Shown piece by piece: positions 20,688 to 29,069 of a DNA stretch of 35,672 nt. The translations under genes and the position numbers were made by a program. The stretch's first letter is position 1. Each line of letters begins with the position of its first letter. Below the pieces are notes generated by a model, which had not been told where the DNA came from, made no database searches, and saw only the letters and a list, made by a program, of their open reading frames with translations. Source of the DNA: a virus; IMG/VR virus record IMGVR_UViG_3300042922_001497, positions 1 to 35,672 of that record; one strand, 5' to 3'.

Positions 20688-22862
20688 ATGCTTCTCAACC
20701 ATCAAGGCAAGCCGATCCATTACGCGGCCAAGCCCCAGGAGCGCGAGCTCGCGAGCAATCGTGTGGTCAAGGCCCTCGCGGCCTACGACCCCGGGCGGCT
20801 GGACTACCACGACCGAGATCCGCTGGTGCGCCAGCGCGGGATGAAGGTCATCGAGCAGATGCTCGAGGATCCCCAGATCCAGGCGTGCATGCTCGTGCTC
20901 CGCTGGAGCGTCATCTCCCGCGGCTACTCCGTCCAGCCTGCCGATACCCCGGCGGGCCAGGAGCACGCGGACTTCATCAAGCACGCCTTCGAGGCGATCA
21001 CCGGCACCCTTGAGGATGCCCTCGGCCAGCTCACCAGCTGCACGGCCGTCGGCTACTCCCTCGCCGAGAAGGTCTACCGCCCTCTCTCTGCTGGCAAGTA
21101 CGCGGGCAAGTGGGGGCTTCGCGCCATCAAGAGCAAGAAGCCCGGCGCCTTCGACTTCGACCTGGACGAGTTCGACAACGTCCTGGGGATCCGGGCCCTT
21201 GGCATCACCACCGGGGAGACCCTGCTCCCGCTGGACAAGTTCGTCCGGTGGACGTGGCGGCCCGAGTACGGCAACCCCTACGGCACCTCGCAGCTCCGGG
21301 CGGCCTACGCGGCCTGGAAGCGCAAGCAGCTCTGCGAGAAGTTCGAGATGGTCGCGCTCGATCGCTTCGGCATGCCCACGGTGGTTGGCAAGTACCCCAA
21401 CGGCACCTCGCAGGCGGACCAAGACCTGCTCTTCGACGTGGTCAAGTCGCTCCAGTCGGACAACGCGGGGATCATCCCCGATGACCTGGTTGTCGAGCTG
21501 CTCGAAGCCAAGCGGCAGGGCACGGCGAATTTCCAGGGGGCGATCGCCCACTACAACACCGAGATCGCCCTGGCCATCCTCGGTCAGTCGCTGGCCACAA
21601 ACCAGAACGAGAAGACGGGAAGCCTGGCTCAAGCTCAGGTCCACGAGAACACGCTCAACCTCATCCTGAGCATCGTCAAGCGCGGGCTCGAGGAGGACGT
21701 CCTGGGCGAGCAGATCGTCCGGCCCCTCATCGACTTCAACTATGGGTCGCAGGAAGCGTACCCGCGGGTGGTGTTCGGCCCTCTGGACCCCGAGAACGAG
21801 AAGGAGATCGCCGAGACGGCCAAGACCCTGGTCGAGGCCCAGGTAGATCCCCGGATTGTCGTGGCCTGGCTCAAGGACCGAATCGACCTTCCCGAGGTCG
21901 ACGAGGAAGAGGAGCCCGCACAGGCGCCCGGCACCGAGCCGCCCTCTGATGAAGAAGTTGAAGAGGAGCGCGAGGCCCAAGGGTACAGCTTCCAGCCGTC
22001 CCGGGCCCTCAAGGACTACGAGGCAAAGGTCAACTTCGCCGCCGTGGTACGCGAGCTCGATGGCCTGGAAGGCGACGCCCTCAAGGCGACCACCGAGACG
22101 ATCCGCCGGATGCGCGCGGACCTGGTGCGCAAGGTGCAGTCCAAGGACCTCTTCGGCAAGAGGGGGAGCCTGGACGACATCCTCAAACTTCAGGTGCGCG
22201 GCGAGCTGACGGGGGACCTTCGGGACGCCCTGGAGGCGGCCACCAAGCGCGCGCTGCTGGCCGGGAAGGAGTCGGGAGCCCGTACGGTGTCCCTGCCCTA
22301 CACGGCGGGATACGCAGGCCTGAGCGGCTTCCTCATCGACTGGATCAAGGCCCAGGCCACCCTCAAGGCAGGCGACATCAAGGACTCCCTACTCGGGAAG
22401 GTCAAGCAACGGCTGATCCTCGCGGTCCAGCAGGACTTGAGCGAGACCCAGGCCATGGCCCTCGTGGGTGAGGTGTTCGACCCGTACCTCGAGGAAGAGG
22501 CGGAGGCTGAGGACATCGCCAAGGCCCCGCGGCTCCGCAACCTGGTCCGCACCACCATGACCGACGCCTACAACCAGGGCCTCCTCGACTTCTACGAGAA
22601 CGAGACGGATGGCTTTGTCCTGGCGGTCGCCTACTCGGCGGTGATGGACAGTCGCACCACCCCGCTCTGCCGGACGTGGGACGGCGTGATCCTCAAGGTC
22701 AACGACCCGATGGTGAAGCGGATGACCCCGCCCAACCACTACGGATGCCGCTCGCTCTGGGTGCCGTTGACCCGGAAGGACGCTTTCGTGCTGACCAAGG
22801 TGACGCCCAAGGAGATGCCGATGGAAGGCTTCGGCTTCCACGAAAGGAGGGCTCATGCCTAA
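20688..22862 (+). CDS. Portal protein (DUF935, Mu gp29-like) fused to MuF-like head morphogenesis domain
   Basis: A 724-residue protein. Residues about 1-400 match Mu gp29-type portals (KVIEQMLEDPQIQACMLVLRWSV, FVRWTWRPEYGNPYG, LGQSLATNQNEKTGSLAQAQVH). An acidic linker near 400-435 (EEEEPAQAPGTEPPSDEE) leads to a C-terminal domain like Mu gpF/SPP1 gp7. That domain ends in the typical block around residue 650-705 (VMDSRTTPLCRTWDG, then PPNHYGCRSLWVPL). In Mu these are two genes; here they are one chain. The portal forms the dodecameric DNA entry ring, and MuF domains assist head assembly or DNA ejection. It overlaps the next gene by 8 bases. Confidence 0.92.
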   Translation: MLLNHQGKPIHYAAKPQERELASNRVVKALAAYDPGRLDYHDRDPLVRQRGMKVIEQMLEDPQIQACMLVLRWSVISRGYSVQPADTPAGQEHADFIKHAFEAITGTLEDALGQLTSCTAVGYSLAEKVYRPLSAGKYAGKWGLRAIKSKKPGAFDFDLDEFDNVLGIRALGITTGETLLPLDKFVRWTWRPEYGNPYGTSQLRAAYAAWKRKQLCEKFEMVALDRFGMPTVVGKYPNGTSQADQDLLFDVVKSLQSDNAGIIPDDLVVELLEAKRQGTANFQGAIAHYNTEIALAILGQSLATNQNEKTGSLAQAQVHENTLNLILSIVKRGLEEDVLGEQIVRPLIDFNYGSQEAYPRVVFGPLDPENEKEIAETAKTLVEAQVDPRIVVAWLKDRIDLPEVDEEEEPAQAPGTEPPSDEEVEEEREAQGYSFQPSRALKDYEAKVNFAAVVRELDGLEGDALKATTETIRRMRADLVRKVQSKDLFGKRGSLDDILKLQVRGELTGDLRDALEAATKRALLAGKESGARTVSLPYTAGYAGLSGFLIDWIKAQATLKAGDIKDSLLGKVKQRLILAVQQDLSETQAMALVGEVFDPYLEEEAEAEDIAKAPRLRNLVRTTMTDAYNQGLLDFYENETDGFVLAVAYSAVMDSRTTPLCRTWDGVILKVNDPMVKRMTPPNHYGCRSLWVPLTRKDAFVLTKVTPKEMPMEGFGFHERRAHA

Positions 22863-23991
22863 GACCCTCAGGGGGGTAGAGATCTGGGCCGCCGAGGACG
22901 CCGTCGACGGCCGCAAGGTAACCGAGCAGGACATCCAGGACGTGGTCGACTCCTTCGCGGAGGTGGGCCACGTCCTGAAGCCTTTTATCAAGCTCGGTCA
23001 CGGTGAGAACCAGGCCATCCTTGAGAAAGAGCGCCAGACCGAGGGCCTCCCCGCCGGTGGCTGGGCCACCAAGGTCTACCGCGTAGGCCGGAAGATCCTC
23101 GCCGACTTCGAGAACGTGCCTGACAAGCTCTACCAGCTGGTCAAGGCGAAAGCTTACCGCCGCGTGAGTTCCGAGGTGTTCCACAACATCCGGCTCAACG
23201 GCAAGACCTACCGTCGCGCGCTGCGGGCGGTGGCATTCCTGGGCGCCGATACCCCAGCGATCGGTTCCCTCGACGACATCCTCGCCCTGGGCTATGCCTC
23301 GGACGCCGAGATGCAGACCTACGAGACCCCACTCACCTACGAGGAGGAAGACGTGAAAAAGTGCCCCAAGTGCGGCGCCGAGTATCAGGAAGGCGCCAAG
23401 GCCTGCCCCAAGTGCGGCGAGCAGTTCAGCGCCACCCCCGGCGGCGTGACCATCATCAATAACCCCGGCGGGCCCGACGAGGCCGCCATCGAGGCGCGCA
23501 TCCGTGCCGAGTACCAGGTCAAGCTCGATGCTGAGGCCAAGAAGGCTGCCGACGCCCAAGCCGAGGTTGCCAAGTTCCAGGCCGACAAAAAGGCCGCCGA
23601 GGAACAGGCGCGCATCGACGCCTTCACCGGCGAGCTGCAGACCCTCATCGACGGCGGCAAGATCGCCCCGGCCCTCAAGGACGAAGCGGTCGCCATCTTC
23701 AAGTCGCTGGACGCGGTCGCCGTCGTGACCTACTCCGCCGGCGGCCAGGAGCAGAAGGCCACCCCCGCCGAGATGTTCAGCGGCTTCCTCAAGAAGGCGT
23801 CCGACCTGGGCGTGTTCAAGGAGACTCTGCCGAACGGCAAGGAGACCACCGAGCCCGGCCAGGCGCCCGATGGCGTCGATCCCGACTCCTACGCCATCGA
23901 TCAGGAAACCCAAAAGTACGCCGCCGATCACAAGGTGGACTACGTGACGGCTCGCAAGGTCGTCCTCGCCAGCAAGAAGAAGGAGGCCTAA
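22855..23991 (+). CDS. Mu gpI-like head protease/scaffold with inserted zinc ribbon
   Basis: A 378-residue protein. The N-terminal 140 residues resemble Mu gpI-type maturation proteases (FIKLGHGENQ, GGWATKVYRVGRKILADFENVP, RRVSSEVF, GADTPAIGSL); H49 and S105/S106 are candidate catalytic residues. Next is a zinc ribbon with C170, C173, C184 and C187 (KKCPKCGAEYQ, ACPKCGEQF), unusual in this family. A coiled-coil scaffold region follows (about 205-260, AKKAADAQAEVAKFQADKKAAEEQ) and a C-terminal helical tail. It should guide capsid assembly and be degraded. AAAGGAGGG overlaps the portal end. Confidence 0.87.
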   Translation: MPKTLRGVEIWAAEDAVDGRKVTEQDIQDVVDSFAEVGHVLKPFIKLGHGENQAILEKERQTEGLPAGGWATKVYRVGRKILADFENVPDKLYQLVKAKAYRRVSSEVFHNIRLNGKTYRRALRAVAFLGADTPAIGSLDDILALGYASDAEMQTYETPLTYEEEDVKKCPKCGAEYQEGAKACPKCGEQFSATPGGVTIINNPGGPDEAAIEARIRAEYQVKLDAEAKKAADAQAEVAKFQADKKAAEEQARIDAFTGELQTLIDGGKIAPALKDEAVAIFKSLDAVAVVTYSAGGQEQKATPAEMFSGFLKKASDLGVFKETLPNGKETTEPGQAPDGVDPDSYAIDQETQKYAADHKVDYVTARKVVLASKKKEA

Positions 23992-23994
23992 GTC

Positions 23995-24393
23995 ATGGCG
24001 ATCAAGAACCTCACCGCCCCCAAGACCTTCGTCGCGGGTGGCACCATCACCGAGAACCAGCTCGTCAAGCTCCACAGCGTCGCCGGTCAGGTGGTCGCGG
24101 CTGGCGCTGGCGAGGCGGCCATCGGCGTCGCCCAGAACGCGGCCGCCGCTGGTGAAGAGGTCTCCATCGAGATGACCCCCGGCGCCATCGTCAAGGTCAA
24201 GGCCTCGGCGGCCATCTCCCTCGGCGCGCTGCTCGAGGCGGCTGCTGACGGCGAGGTCGTCACTGCCACCGCGGCGGCCACCACCCTGCCTACCGACGGC
24301 GCCCGCCAGAACATCCTCGGCCGGGCGCTCGAAGCGGCCACCGCCGACGGCGATGTCATCGCGGCCCTCTGGGCTCCCTACGAGCGCATCTAG
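23995..24393 (+). CDS. Capsid cement/decoration protein (DUF2190-like)
   Basis: A 132-residue, alanine- and glycine-rich beta protein (APKTFVAGGTITENQLVKLHSVAGQVVAAGAGEAAIGVAQNAAAAGEEV) with the strand pattern of DUF2190 proteins, which coat and stabilise capsids. It lies between scaffold and major capsid, where cement genes are found in Mu-like head modules. It starts 3 bases after the scaffold stop. Confidence 0.82.
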   Translation: MAIKNLTAPKTFVAGGTITENQLVKLHSVAGQVVAAGAGEAAIGVAQNAAAAGEEVSIEMTPGAIVKVKASAAISLGALLEAAADGEVVTATAAATTLPTDGARQNILGRALEAATADGDVIAALWAPYERI

Positions 24394-24423
24394 CGCGGCT
24401 CACGAAAGGAAGAGTGAAGCACC

Positions 24424-25341
24424 ATGCCCTCTCGCAACCAAGTCCACATCGATGCCGCGCTGACTAACCTCAGCATCGCGTATCGCAACCCGGAGTACAT
24501 CGCCCACGAGGTGCTCCCGGTCGTTCCCGTCACCAAGGACTCCGACAAGTACTTCGTGTACGGCAAGGAGAACTTCAACCTGGAGAACACCCGCCGCAAG
24601 GCTGACGCCAAGGCGAACCAGGCGAGCTACACCCTGTCGGACGAGGCCTACTCGACCGAGCGGCACGCCCTGCGCGACTTCGTCTCGGACGACGAGGTCC
24701 AGAACAGCGACCCCGCGCTCGATCCGTTCGGCGATCGCACGATGAACCTGACCGATCGGCTCTTGCTCCGTCGGGAGTACGATGCCGCTCAGGTGGCATT
24801 CAACACCACGGCGATGTCCGGCCACACCGCGGCGCTCTCGGGCACGGCGATGTGGGACGACGACGGATCCGACCCCGTCGAGGCGGTCGAGGCCAAGCGC
24901 TTGGAAATCGTCCGGCAGACCGGCGTCCGCCCCAACAAGCTGATCCTCGGCGCTGATGTGTACGCGGCCCTCACCGGCAACGCGGCCATCAAGGACCGGA
25001 TCAAGTACACCCAGCTCGGCGTGGTGGACGAGCAGCTCCTGGCCAAGCTCTTCAAGGTCGACAAGGTCGTGGTCGGCAATGCCGTCTACAACTCGGCCAA
25101 GGAAGGACAGGCCACGAGCCTCACGTCGATCTGGGGCAAGCTGGCGCTCTTGGCCTACGTCGCCCCCCGTCCCGGCCTCAAGACCGTATCCCTGGCCTAC
25201 ACCTTCCAGTCCAAGAACCTGGTGGTCAAGCGCTATCAGGAGTCGGGCCTCGAAGGTGACTGGGTCGAGGTCGAAGAGAAGCGCGACCAGAAGCTGATCG
25301 CCCCGGCGGCCGGCTTCCTCTGGTCGAACGCCGTGGCGTAG
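24424..25341 (+). CDS. Major capsid protein (HK97 fold)
   Basis: A 305-residue protein forming the icosahedral shell. The features fit HK97-fold capsids of the Mu-like/coliphage E-type group: an N-arm (NPEYIAHEVLPVVPVTKDSDKYFVYGKENF), an A-domain (VRPNKLILGADVYAALTGNAAIKDRIKYTQLG) and a C-terminal strand region (SLAYTFQSKNLVVKRYQESGLEGDWVEVEEKRDQKLIAPAAGFLW). It has a good AAAGGAAGAG site. No N-terminal delta domain is evident, in keeping with a separate scaffold gene. Confidence 0.92.
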   Translation: MPSRNQVHIDAALTNLSIAYRNPEYIAHEVLPVVPVTKDSDKYFVYGKENFNLENTRRKADAKANQASYTLSDEAYSTERHALRDFVSDDEVQNSDPALDPFGDRTMNLTDRLLLRREYDAAQVAFNTTAMSGHTAALSGTAMWDDDGSDPVEAVEAKRLEIVRQTGVRPNKLILGADVYAALTGNAAIKDRIKYTQLGVVDEQLLAKLFKVDKVVVGNAVYNSAKEGQATSLTSIWGKLALLAYVAPRPGLKTVSLAYTFQSKNLVVKRYQESGLEGDWVEVEEKRDQKLIAPAAGFLWSNAVA

Positions 25342-25351
25342 GGGGTGACGG

Positions 25352-25522
25352 ATGCCTAAGTTCGAAGTCATCTCCCCCATCTACGGCCTCCCCGACCCCT
25401 ACGAGGGCACCATCGGGGAAGAGGTCGAGCTCACCGAGAAGGTCGCCAAGCCGCTCGTCGGCGTGGGCGCCCTCAAGCCCATCGCGGCCAAGACCGCCAA
25501 GGAGAAGGCCGCCGACAAGTAG
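25352..25522 (+). CDS. Small head-associated protein
   Basis: A 56-residue protein (begins MPKFEVISPIYGLPDPYEGTIGEEVELTE) with a beta-rich start and a basic AKTAKEKAADK tail. It lies directly after the capsid gene behind GGGGGTGACGG. Small proteins at this position are often head decoration or SH3-like connector components. No specific family was recognised. Confidence 0.65.
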   Translation: MPKFEVISPIYGLPDPYEGTIGEEVELTEKVAKPLVGVGALKPIAAKTAKEKAADK

Positions 25523-25573
25523 GAGGTGATCCGCATCTCCCAGGCCCCGAGGGGAGAGGGGCATCGGTTCCGT

Positions 25574-25595
25574 GGGGCTGGCTTCGGCTGGCCCC
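25574..25595 (+). other. Stable intergenic hairpin
   Basis: GGGGCTGGC-TTCG-GCTGGCCCC forms a 9-bp stem (two G-U pairs) with a UUCG loop, followed by TTCCCCTT rather than a T run. It may attenuate or protect the capsid mRNA rather than terminate. Confidence 0.6.
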
Positions 25596-25614
25596 TTCCC
25601 CTTAGGAGGGCCTC

Positions 25615-26046
25615 ATGGCACGCTACACGACGGCCGATAGGGTCCGGGGCGAGATCCCCGACCCGCCGGCCTCTCTCACCGACACCCTGGTCAACCAGTA
25701 CATCGAGGACCATTCGGCGATCGTCCGGAACAAGCTCCGGAACCTGCCGGACTCGGTATTCTCCGACTACCCCAGCATCGACCCGCTGATCGAGCGGATA
25801 GTCCGCTTCTACGCCGCCTACGACGCGATGGTCTTCATCGAGCTCGAGCAACGCCGTTACGAGGACGGCGTCCCGGTCACGCTGATCGAGCGCGCGGATG
25901 CGATGCTCGCGGACATTGCCACGGGCGCCTACCAGATCGCCGACACCGCGCCCCGCCGGATCGCGATGGCCAAGAGCGCGGGCGATCGCCTGGTGACGCT
26001 CACCAATCAAGGTTACGAGGGCGGCTGCGATGATCCCGCCGATTGA
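25615..26046 (+). CDS. Head-tail connector/adaptor (DUF1320/gp6-like)
   Basis: A 143-residue helical protein (YTTADRVRGEI, then NQYIEDHSAIVRNKLRNLPDSVF and RIVRFYAAYDAMVFIELEQRRYEDG) typical of adaptor proteins that bind under the portal, as in Mu gp36/DUF1320 or HK97 gp6. TAGGAGGG precedes the ATG. It overlaps the next gene by 17 bases. The call rests on size, helicity and position. Confidence 0.75.
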   Translation: MARYTTADRVRGEIPDPPASLTDTLVNQYIEDHSAIVRNKLRNLPDSVFSDYPSIDPLIERIVRFYAAYDAMVFIELEQRRYEDGVPVTLIERADAMLADIATGAYQIADTAPRRIAMAKSAGDRLVTLTNQGYEGGCDDPAD

Positions 26047-26485
26047 GGTCAAGGTTGACGACTCGGGCGGCCGCGGCGTCATCAGCGTCATCACGACGGC
26101 GTCGGGGAACTTCCGACGCCCCCTCAAGCAGTTCCAGGCCTACCAGAACAACGTCACGATCAACCACTTCAACGCCCTGCGGCTTGGCGGCTCGCACCGC
26201 GGCGTCTACTGGCCCTACTTCGCCCCCAGCTCGTTCGGAAGAAAGCGCCCCAGCGGCAAGGTGATCAGGCCCGGCGACGCAATCGTTCAGGACACCCGCA
26301 CCTACCTTCGTTCGTTGACGATGAGCCCCGACGTCCAAGAGCTGACGCCCATGTCCATCACCTGGGGCAGCCGCCTGGACTACGCCGACGACCAGCACAA
26401 GCTGCGTCCCGTGATGTTCTACACCCAACGCGACAAAGAGGTTGCCGAGGAATTGCTCCTCGAGCACCTGATTGGAGGACCGTAG
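26030..26485 (+). CDS. Head-tail joining protein
   Basis: A 151-residue protein between adaptor and tail-terminator genes. It is beta-rich (VKVDDSGGRGVISVITTASGNF, VYWPYFAPSSFGRKRPSG) and may be a head completion or stopper protein, or a virion morphogenesis protein in the sense of Mu gpG. Specific family not certain. Translation is linked to the preceding gene by overlap and to the next by adjacency. Confidence 0.65.
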   Translation: MIPPIEVKVDDSGGRGVISVITTASGNFRRPLKQFQAYQNNVTINHFNALRLGGSHRGVYWPYFAPSSFGRKRPSGKVIRPGDAIVQDTRTYLRSLTMSPDVQELTPMSITWGSRLDYADDQHKLRPVMFYTQRDKEVAEELLLEHLIGGP

Positions 26486-26977
26486 ATGGCCGCCCCCGGA
26501 AACGATTGGATCAACCAGGCCATGGATGAGGTGGTCGCCGTCCTCGCCGCCTCGACCCTCTTCATGGACCCCTCGGTGCTGCAGGACGGGACGGGCATCA
26601 TCAAGAAGGTGGACCGCCGGGTATTCGAGCCCGGGCTCCTCTCCACCATGCGCGGCGATCACCTGCCCTATGCTGGCGTGGCCTACCTCGGCCACACGTC
26701 CCCCGATGAAGCCCTGGGGACCACCGACTACCAGATCGACGTCGGGGTCCAGATCGTCAACCGGAGCGCCGACTGGAATGCCCTCTGGGAAGGGTTGCAG
26801 CGGATGGGCGCGCTCATCCCCACGATCGCCAAGCAAGAAGAGCAGGGCGAGGGCTTCGGCGGTTTCGCCTACAAGGTGGACGCGCTCGACGGCCAACCGC
26901 TTCAAAACGTCCAGGACGGGACGTATACTGGAGTCATCCAGACGGGCTTTCGCCTCACCATCGAGCGATTTGACTAG
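26486..26977 (+). CDS. Probable tail terminator/minor tail protein
   Basis: A 163-residue protein beginning immediately after the preceding stop. It has an N-terminal helix (DWINQAMDEVVAVLAAS) followed by strands (YQIDVGVQIVNRSADWNALWEG, TYTGVIQTGFRLTIERF), the alternating layout of tail terminator proteins (lambda gpU-like). Gene order, one or two genes before the tail tube, agrees. Confidence 0.65.
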   Translation: MAAPGNDWINQAMDEVVAVLAASTLFMDPSVLQDGTGIIKKVDRRVFEPGLLSTMRGDHLPYAGVAYLGHTSPDEALGTTDYQIDVGVQIVNRSADWNALWEGLQRMGALIPTIAKQEEQGEGFGGFAYKVDALDGQPLQNVQDGTYTGVIQTGFRLTIERFD

Positions 26978-26985
26978 GAGCCAGC

Positions 26986-27273
26986 GTGCCGCGGGACGAC
27001 GAGAAGCGCATCACCGACCTGGTAAGGGAAATCTCCGAGATGACCGGAGGCCCCTACGACCGCTTGTGCGCCGAGATCCTGCGCTACATGAGCTCAAAGC
27101 ACCCGCTGTATGAGGCGCTCCTCGAAGGCGCCGCCGGGTTCTGCGTCATCCCCCCGGGCCGCGGCCAGCTCATCCTCGAGCCCCCGCAAGCCGAGATCAG
27201 CATGGACGGCATCAAGATCCGTCCCGAGACGATGAAGGTGACGATCGCCGACCCGCCCAACCCAACCAAGTAA
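26986..27273 (+). CDS. Small protein before the tail tube gene
   Basis: A 95-residue protein with GTG start behind AGGAGCC. Helical N-terminal half (DDEKRITDLVREISEM, DRLCAEILRYMSS) and a strand-rich C-terminal half (GQLILEPPQAEISMDGIKIRPETMKVTI). It is followed by a strong terminator. Not recognised. Confidence 0.65.
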   Translation: MPRDDEKRITDLVREISEMTGGPYDRLCAEILRYMSSKHPLYEALLEGAAGFCVIPPGRGQLILEPPQAEISMDGIKIRPETMKVTIADPPNPTK

Positions 27274-27285
27274 CATCACCCCTTG

Positions 27286-27308
27286 GCCCCGCTTCGGCGG
27301 GGCTTTTT
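27286..27308 (+). terminator. Strong intrinsic terminator
   Basis: GCCCCGC-TTCG-GCGGGGC, a perfect 7-bp stem with a UUCG loop, followed by TTTTT. It begins 12 bases after the stop of the 95-residue gene. The tail genes beyond need read-through, antitermination or their own promoter. Confidence 0.87.
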
Positions 27309-27325
27309 GCTGAGCAGGAGGCACC

Positions 27326-27598
27326 ATGGCTCGCAAGCAGACGGCCGTCCCGAAGGCGGTCAAGATGGATCCCCCTCGAGGGGACGAGTACTTCCCCGCA
27401 CGCGACCCCCGCGCTGGCTTCTACCAGGCGGGGGTCATCTACTTGGTGGGACGTGACGTCACCGAAGAGCAGGCGACAGCCCTCACCGATGGCTACGGCT
27501 ACGTCTGGACGACCACCGAAGAGGCGCAGGCGGCCTTGGATGCCGCGCAGGAACCCGAACCGGAAACCCCGGCGACTGAAGAGGAGGTCCAACCGTGA
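27326..27598 (+). CDS. Hypothetical protein upstream of tail tube
   Basis: A 90-residue protein. The N terminus is basic (ARKQTAVPKAVK), the middle has GFYQAGVIYLVGRDVTEEQATALTDGYGYVW and the C-terminal 25 residues are acidic (EPEPETPATEEEVQP). The GAGCAGGAGG site fits the ATG. Its stop overlaps the GTG of the tail tube gene (GTGA), so the two are coupled. Possibly a tail-assembly accessory; no family match. Confidence 0.65.
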   Translation: MARKQTAVPKAVKMDPPRGDEYFPARDPRAGFYQAGVIYLVGRDVTEEQATALTDGYGYVWTTTEEAQAALDAAQEPEPETPATEEEVQP

Positions 27599-28569
27599 CC
27601 GTCGGAACCAAGCAAATGGCAGGCTACGGGCTGGAGAGCACCTTCGGCACCGCACCCGCTGCCCCCACCAAGGCGTGGTCCTTCAAGGGTGACAAGCCCG
27701 TCCCCCGCGTTGAGTTCGCCACTGATGAGGAATCCCTCACCGGCGTCCAGGAGGAGGGATCCGAAGCGATCCCCACTCGCCGCTGGATCGAAGCCGAGCG
27801 TGAGTTCGATGCCCGCATGGACCCGCTCGCCTACTGGCTTCACCGGGCTCTCGGGAGCATCGCTACCACCGGCACCGGCCCTTACGTACACACCATCACG
27901 AACAACGGCGGCGAGAAGCCGAGCGTGACGGAGTTCTGGTACGACCCGCTTGTGGGCGCCAGCAAGCTTGAGACCTATCCTGGCCTCAAGGTCCAGCGCC
28001 TGACCCTGCGCAGCGTACAGGGCGGCGCGATGTCGCTCACCGTGAGCCTGATCGGTAAGGGCGCGGAGAACGATGCTGGCACCATCGAGGTGACGGCCAC
28101 CCTGCCGGCGCTCAACCGCGATCCGAAGCTGGGCCACTCGCACATCACCGCCCTGACCATCAACAGCTTGGATGTGAAGGCCATCAATCAGGAACTCGAG
28201 CTTGTCATCGAGCCGAAGTACAACATCCAGGAAGAGGGCGGCGCGGGTTCGCTGTACGTCCAGCAGATGGAGTGCGAGGGTCTCGCGATCTCGGTGCGCG
28301 TGAACTTCAACCACAACGCGAACACCAAGACCCTGATCTCCCAGGTACTGGCTCAGACGGGCGTGCCTGTGGCCTTCACCATCACCCGAGGCGCCCACAG
28401 CGCGGTATTCAACCTGTACAACGTGCTGCTCGACGACGGCGCTGTCACTGGCCAGAAAGCAAAACTCAAGAAGTCCTTCAACGGTAAGGCCTTCTACTCG
28501 GTCTCGGACACCAAGTCGATGCAGGCCGTCGTCACCAACGCCACGGCTGGAACCGCCTACACTGCCTAG
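27595..28569 (+). CDS. Major tail tube protein
   Basis: A 324-residue protein, GTG start overlapping the previous stop. The pattern fits phage tail tube proteins: an N-terminal segment (KQMAGYGLESTFGTAPAAPT), then beta sandwiches, including VQRLTLRSVQGGAMSLTVSLIGKG, and the repeated-sheet C-terminal half (ELELVIEPKYNIQEEGG, AISVRVNFNHNANTKTL). It polymerises into the non-contractile tube. The G/GT chaperone and tape measure genes follow, the standard siphophage order. Confidence 0.87.
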   Translation: MTVGTKQMAGYGLESTFGTAPAAPTKAWSFKGDKPVPRVEFATDEESLTGVQEEGSEAIPTRRWIEAEREFDARMDPLAYWLHRALGSIATTGTGPYVHTITNNGGEKPSVTEFWYDPLVGASKLETYPGLKVQRLTLRSVQGGAMSLTVSLIGKGAENDAGTIEVTATLPALNRDPKLGHSHITALTINSLDVKAINQELELVIEPKYNIQEEGGAGSLYVQQMECEGLAISVRVNFNHNANTKTLISQVLAQTGVPVAFTITRGAHSAVFNLYNVLLDDGAVTGQKAKLKKSFNGKAFYSVSDTKSMQAVVTNATAGTAYTA

Positions 28570-28664
28570 TCCCCCTGGGCCGGTTAGCCAGCGCAGGCGA
28601 AGAGGGATCCGCTCCTGTCCCCTTCCGGCCCACCCCTCAGGAGCTCCATGAAAAGGAGCCAAGC

Positions 28665-29069
28665 ATGTTCGTACTAACCACCCAGCGCGTGATCCACGAG
28701 GTCCCCTTCAAGAACGAGACCGGCATCGTCACGATCCGCTTCCGCAGCTTCGAGGGCGACGAGCGCGAGCGCTACGAGAAGAACTACTCCAAGATCGCCG
28801 GCACGAAGAGCTTTCCCGAGAAGAACCGGGAGCTGATGCGCCAGGTCGCGCAGACCCTGATCGTCGGCTGGGAAGGCGTCGTCGACGGGGACAAGAAGCC
28901 GATCCCCTTCAACGAGGAAAACCTCAAGGCCTTCCTGGCTCATCCGGAAGCCGAGCTCTACTGGTTCTCGGCCATCCGGCGCTACCTCAACCCGCTGATC
29001 CTTGGGCCTTCTGACGAGCTGCAGCCCGACGAGCTGGAGGCCGATCCGGATTTTTTGTCCGAGAAGTAG
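28665..29069 (+). CDS. Tail assembly chaperone G (zero-frame product)
   Basis: A 134-residue protein equivalent to lambda gpG. It starts FVLTTQRVIHEVPFKNETGIVTIRF and has helical, charged stretches and an acidic C terminus (DELQPDELEADPDFLSEK). It is sited between the tail tube and tape measure genes. A slippery T_TTT_TTG lies four codons before its stop, leading to a longer GT product. The 95 bases upstream contain a GGGCCGG/CCGGCCC pair but no gene. Confidence 0.85.
   Translation: MFVLTTQRVIHEVPFKNETGIVTIRFRSFEGDERERYEKNYSKIAGTKSFPEKNRELMRQVAQTLIVGWEGVVDGDKKPIPFNEENLKAFLAHPEAELYWFSAIRRYLNPLILGPSDELQPDELEADPDFLSEK

Noticed and set aside
20538-21980. 480-codon open frame on the minus strand opposite terL/portal
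   Set aside because: Shadow of the high-GC portal gene; the product is low-complexity (Leu/Val/Gly/Asp/Arg runs), has no motif and opposes clearly identified genes.
22699-24075. 458-codon minus-strand frame opposite the scaffold/protease gene
   Set aside because: Antisense artefact of GC-rich codon structure; Gly/Leu-rich without domains, while the plus strand encodes a recognised head protein.
25526-25789. Rightward frame overlapping the connector gene start
   Set aside because: Ser/Arg-rich out-of-frame shadow of the adaptor gene at 25615-26046, with a hairpin and the real ribosome binding site in between.
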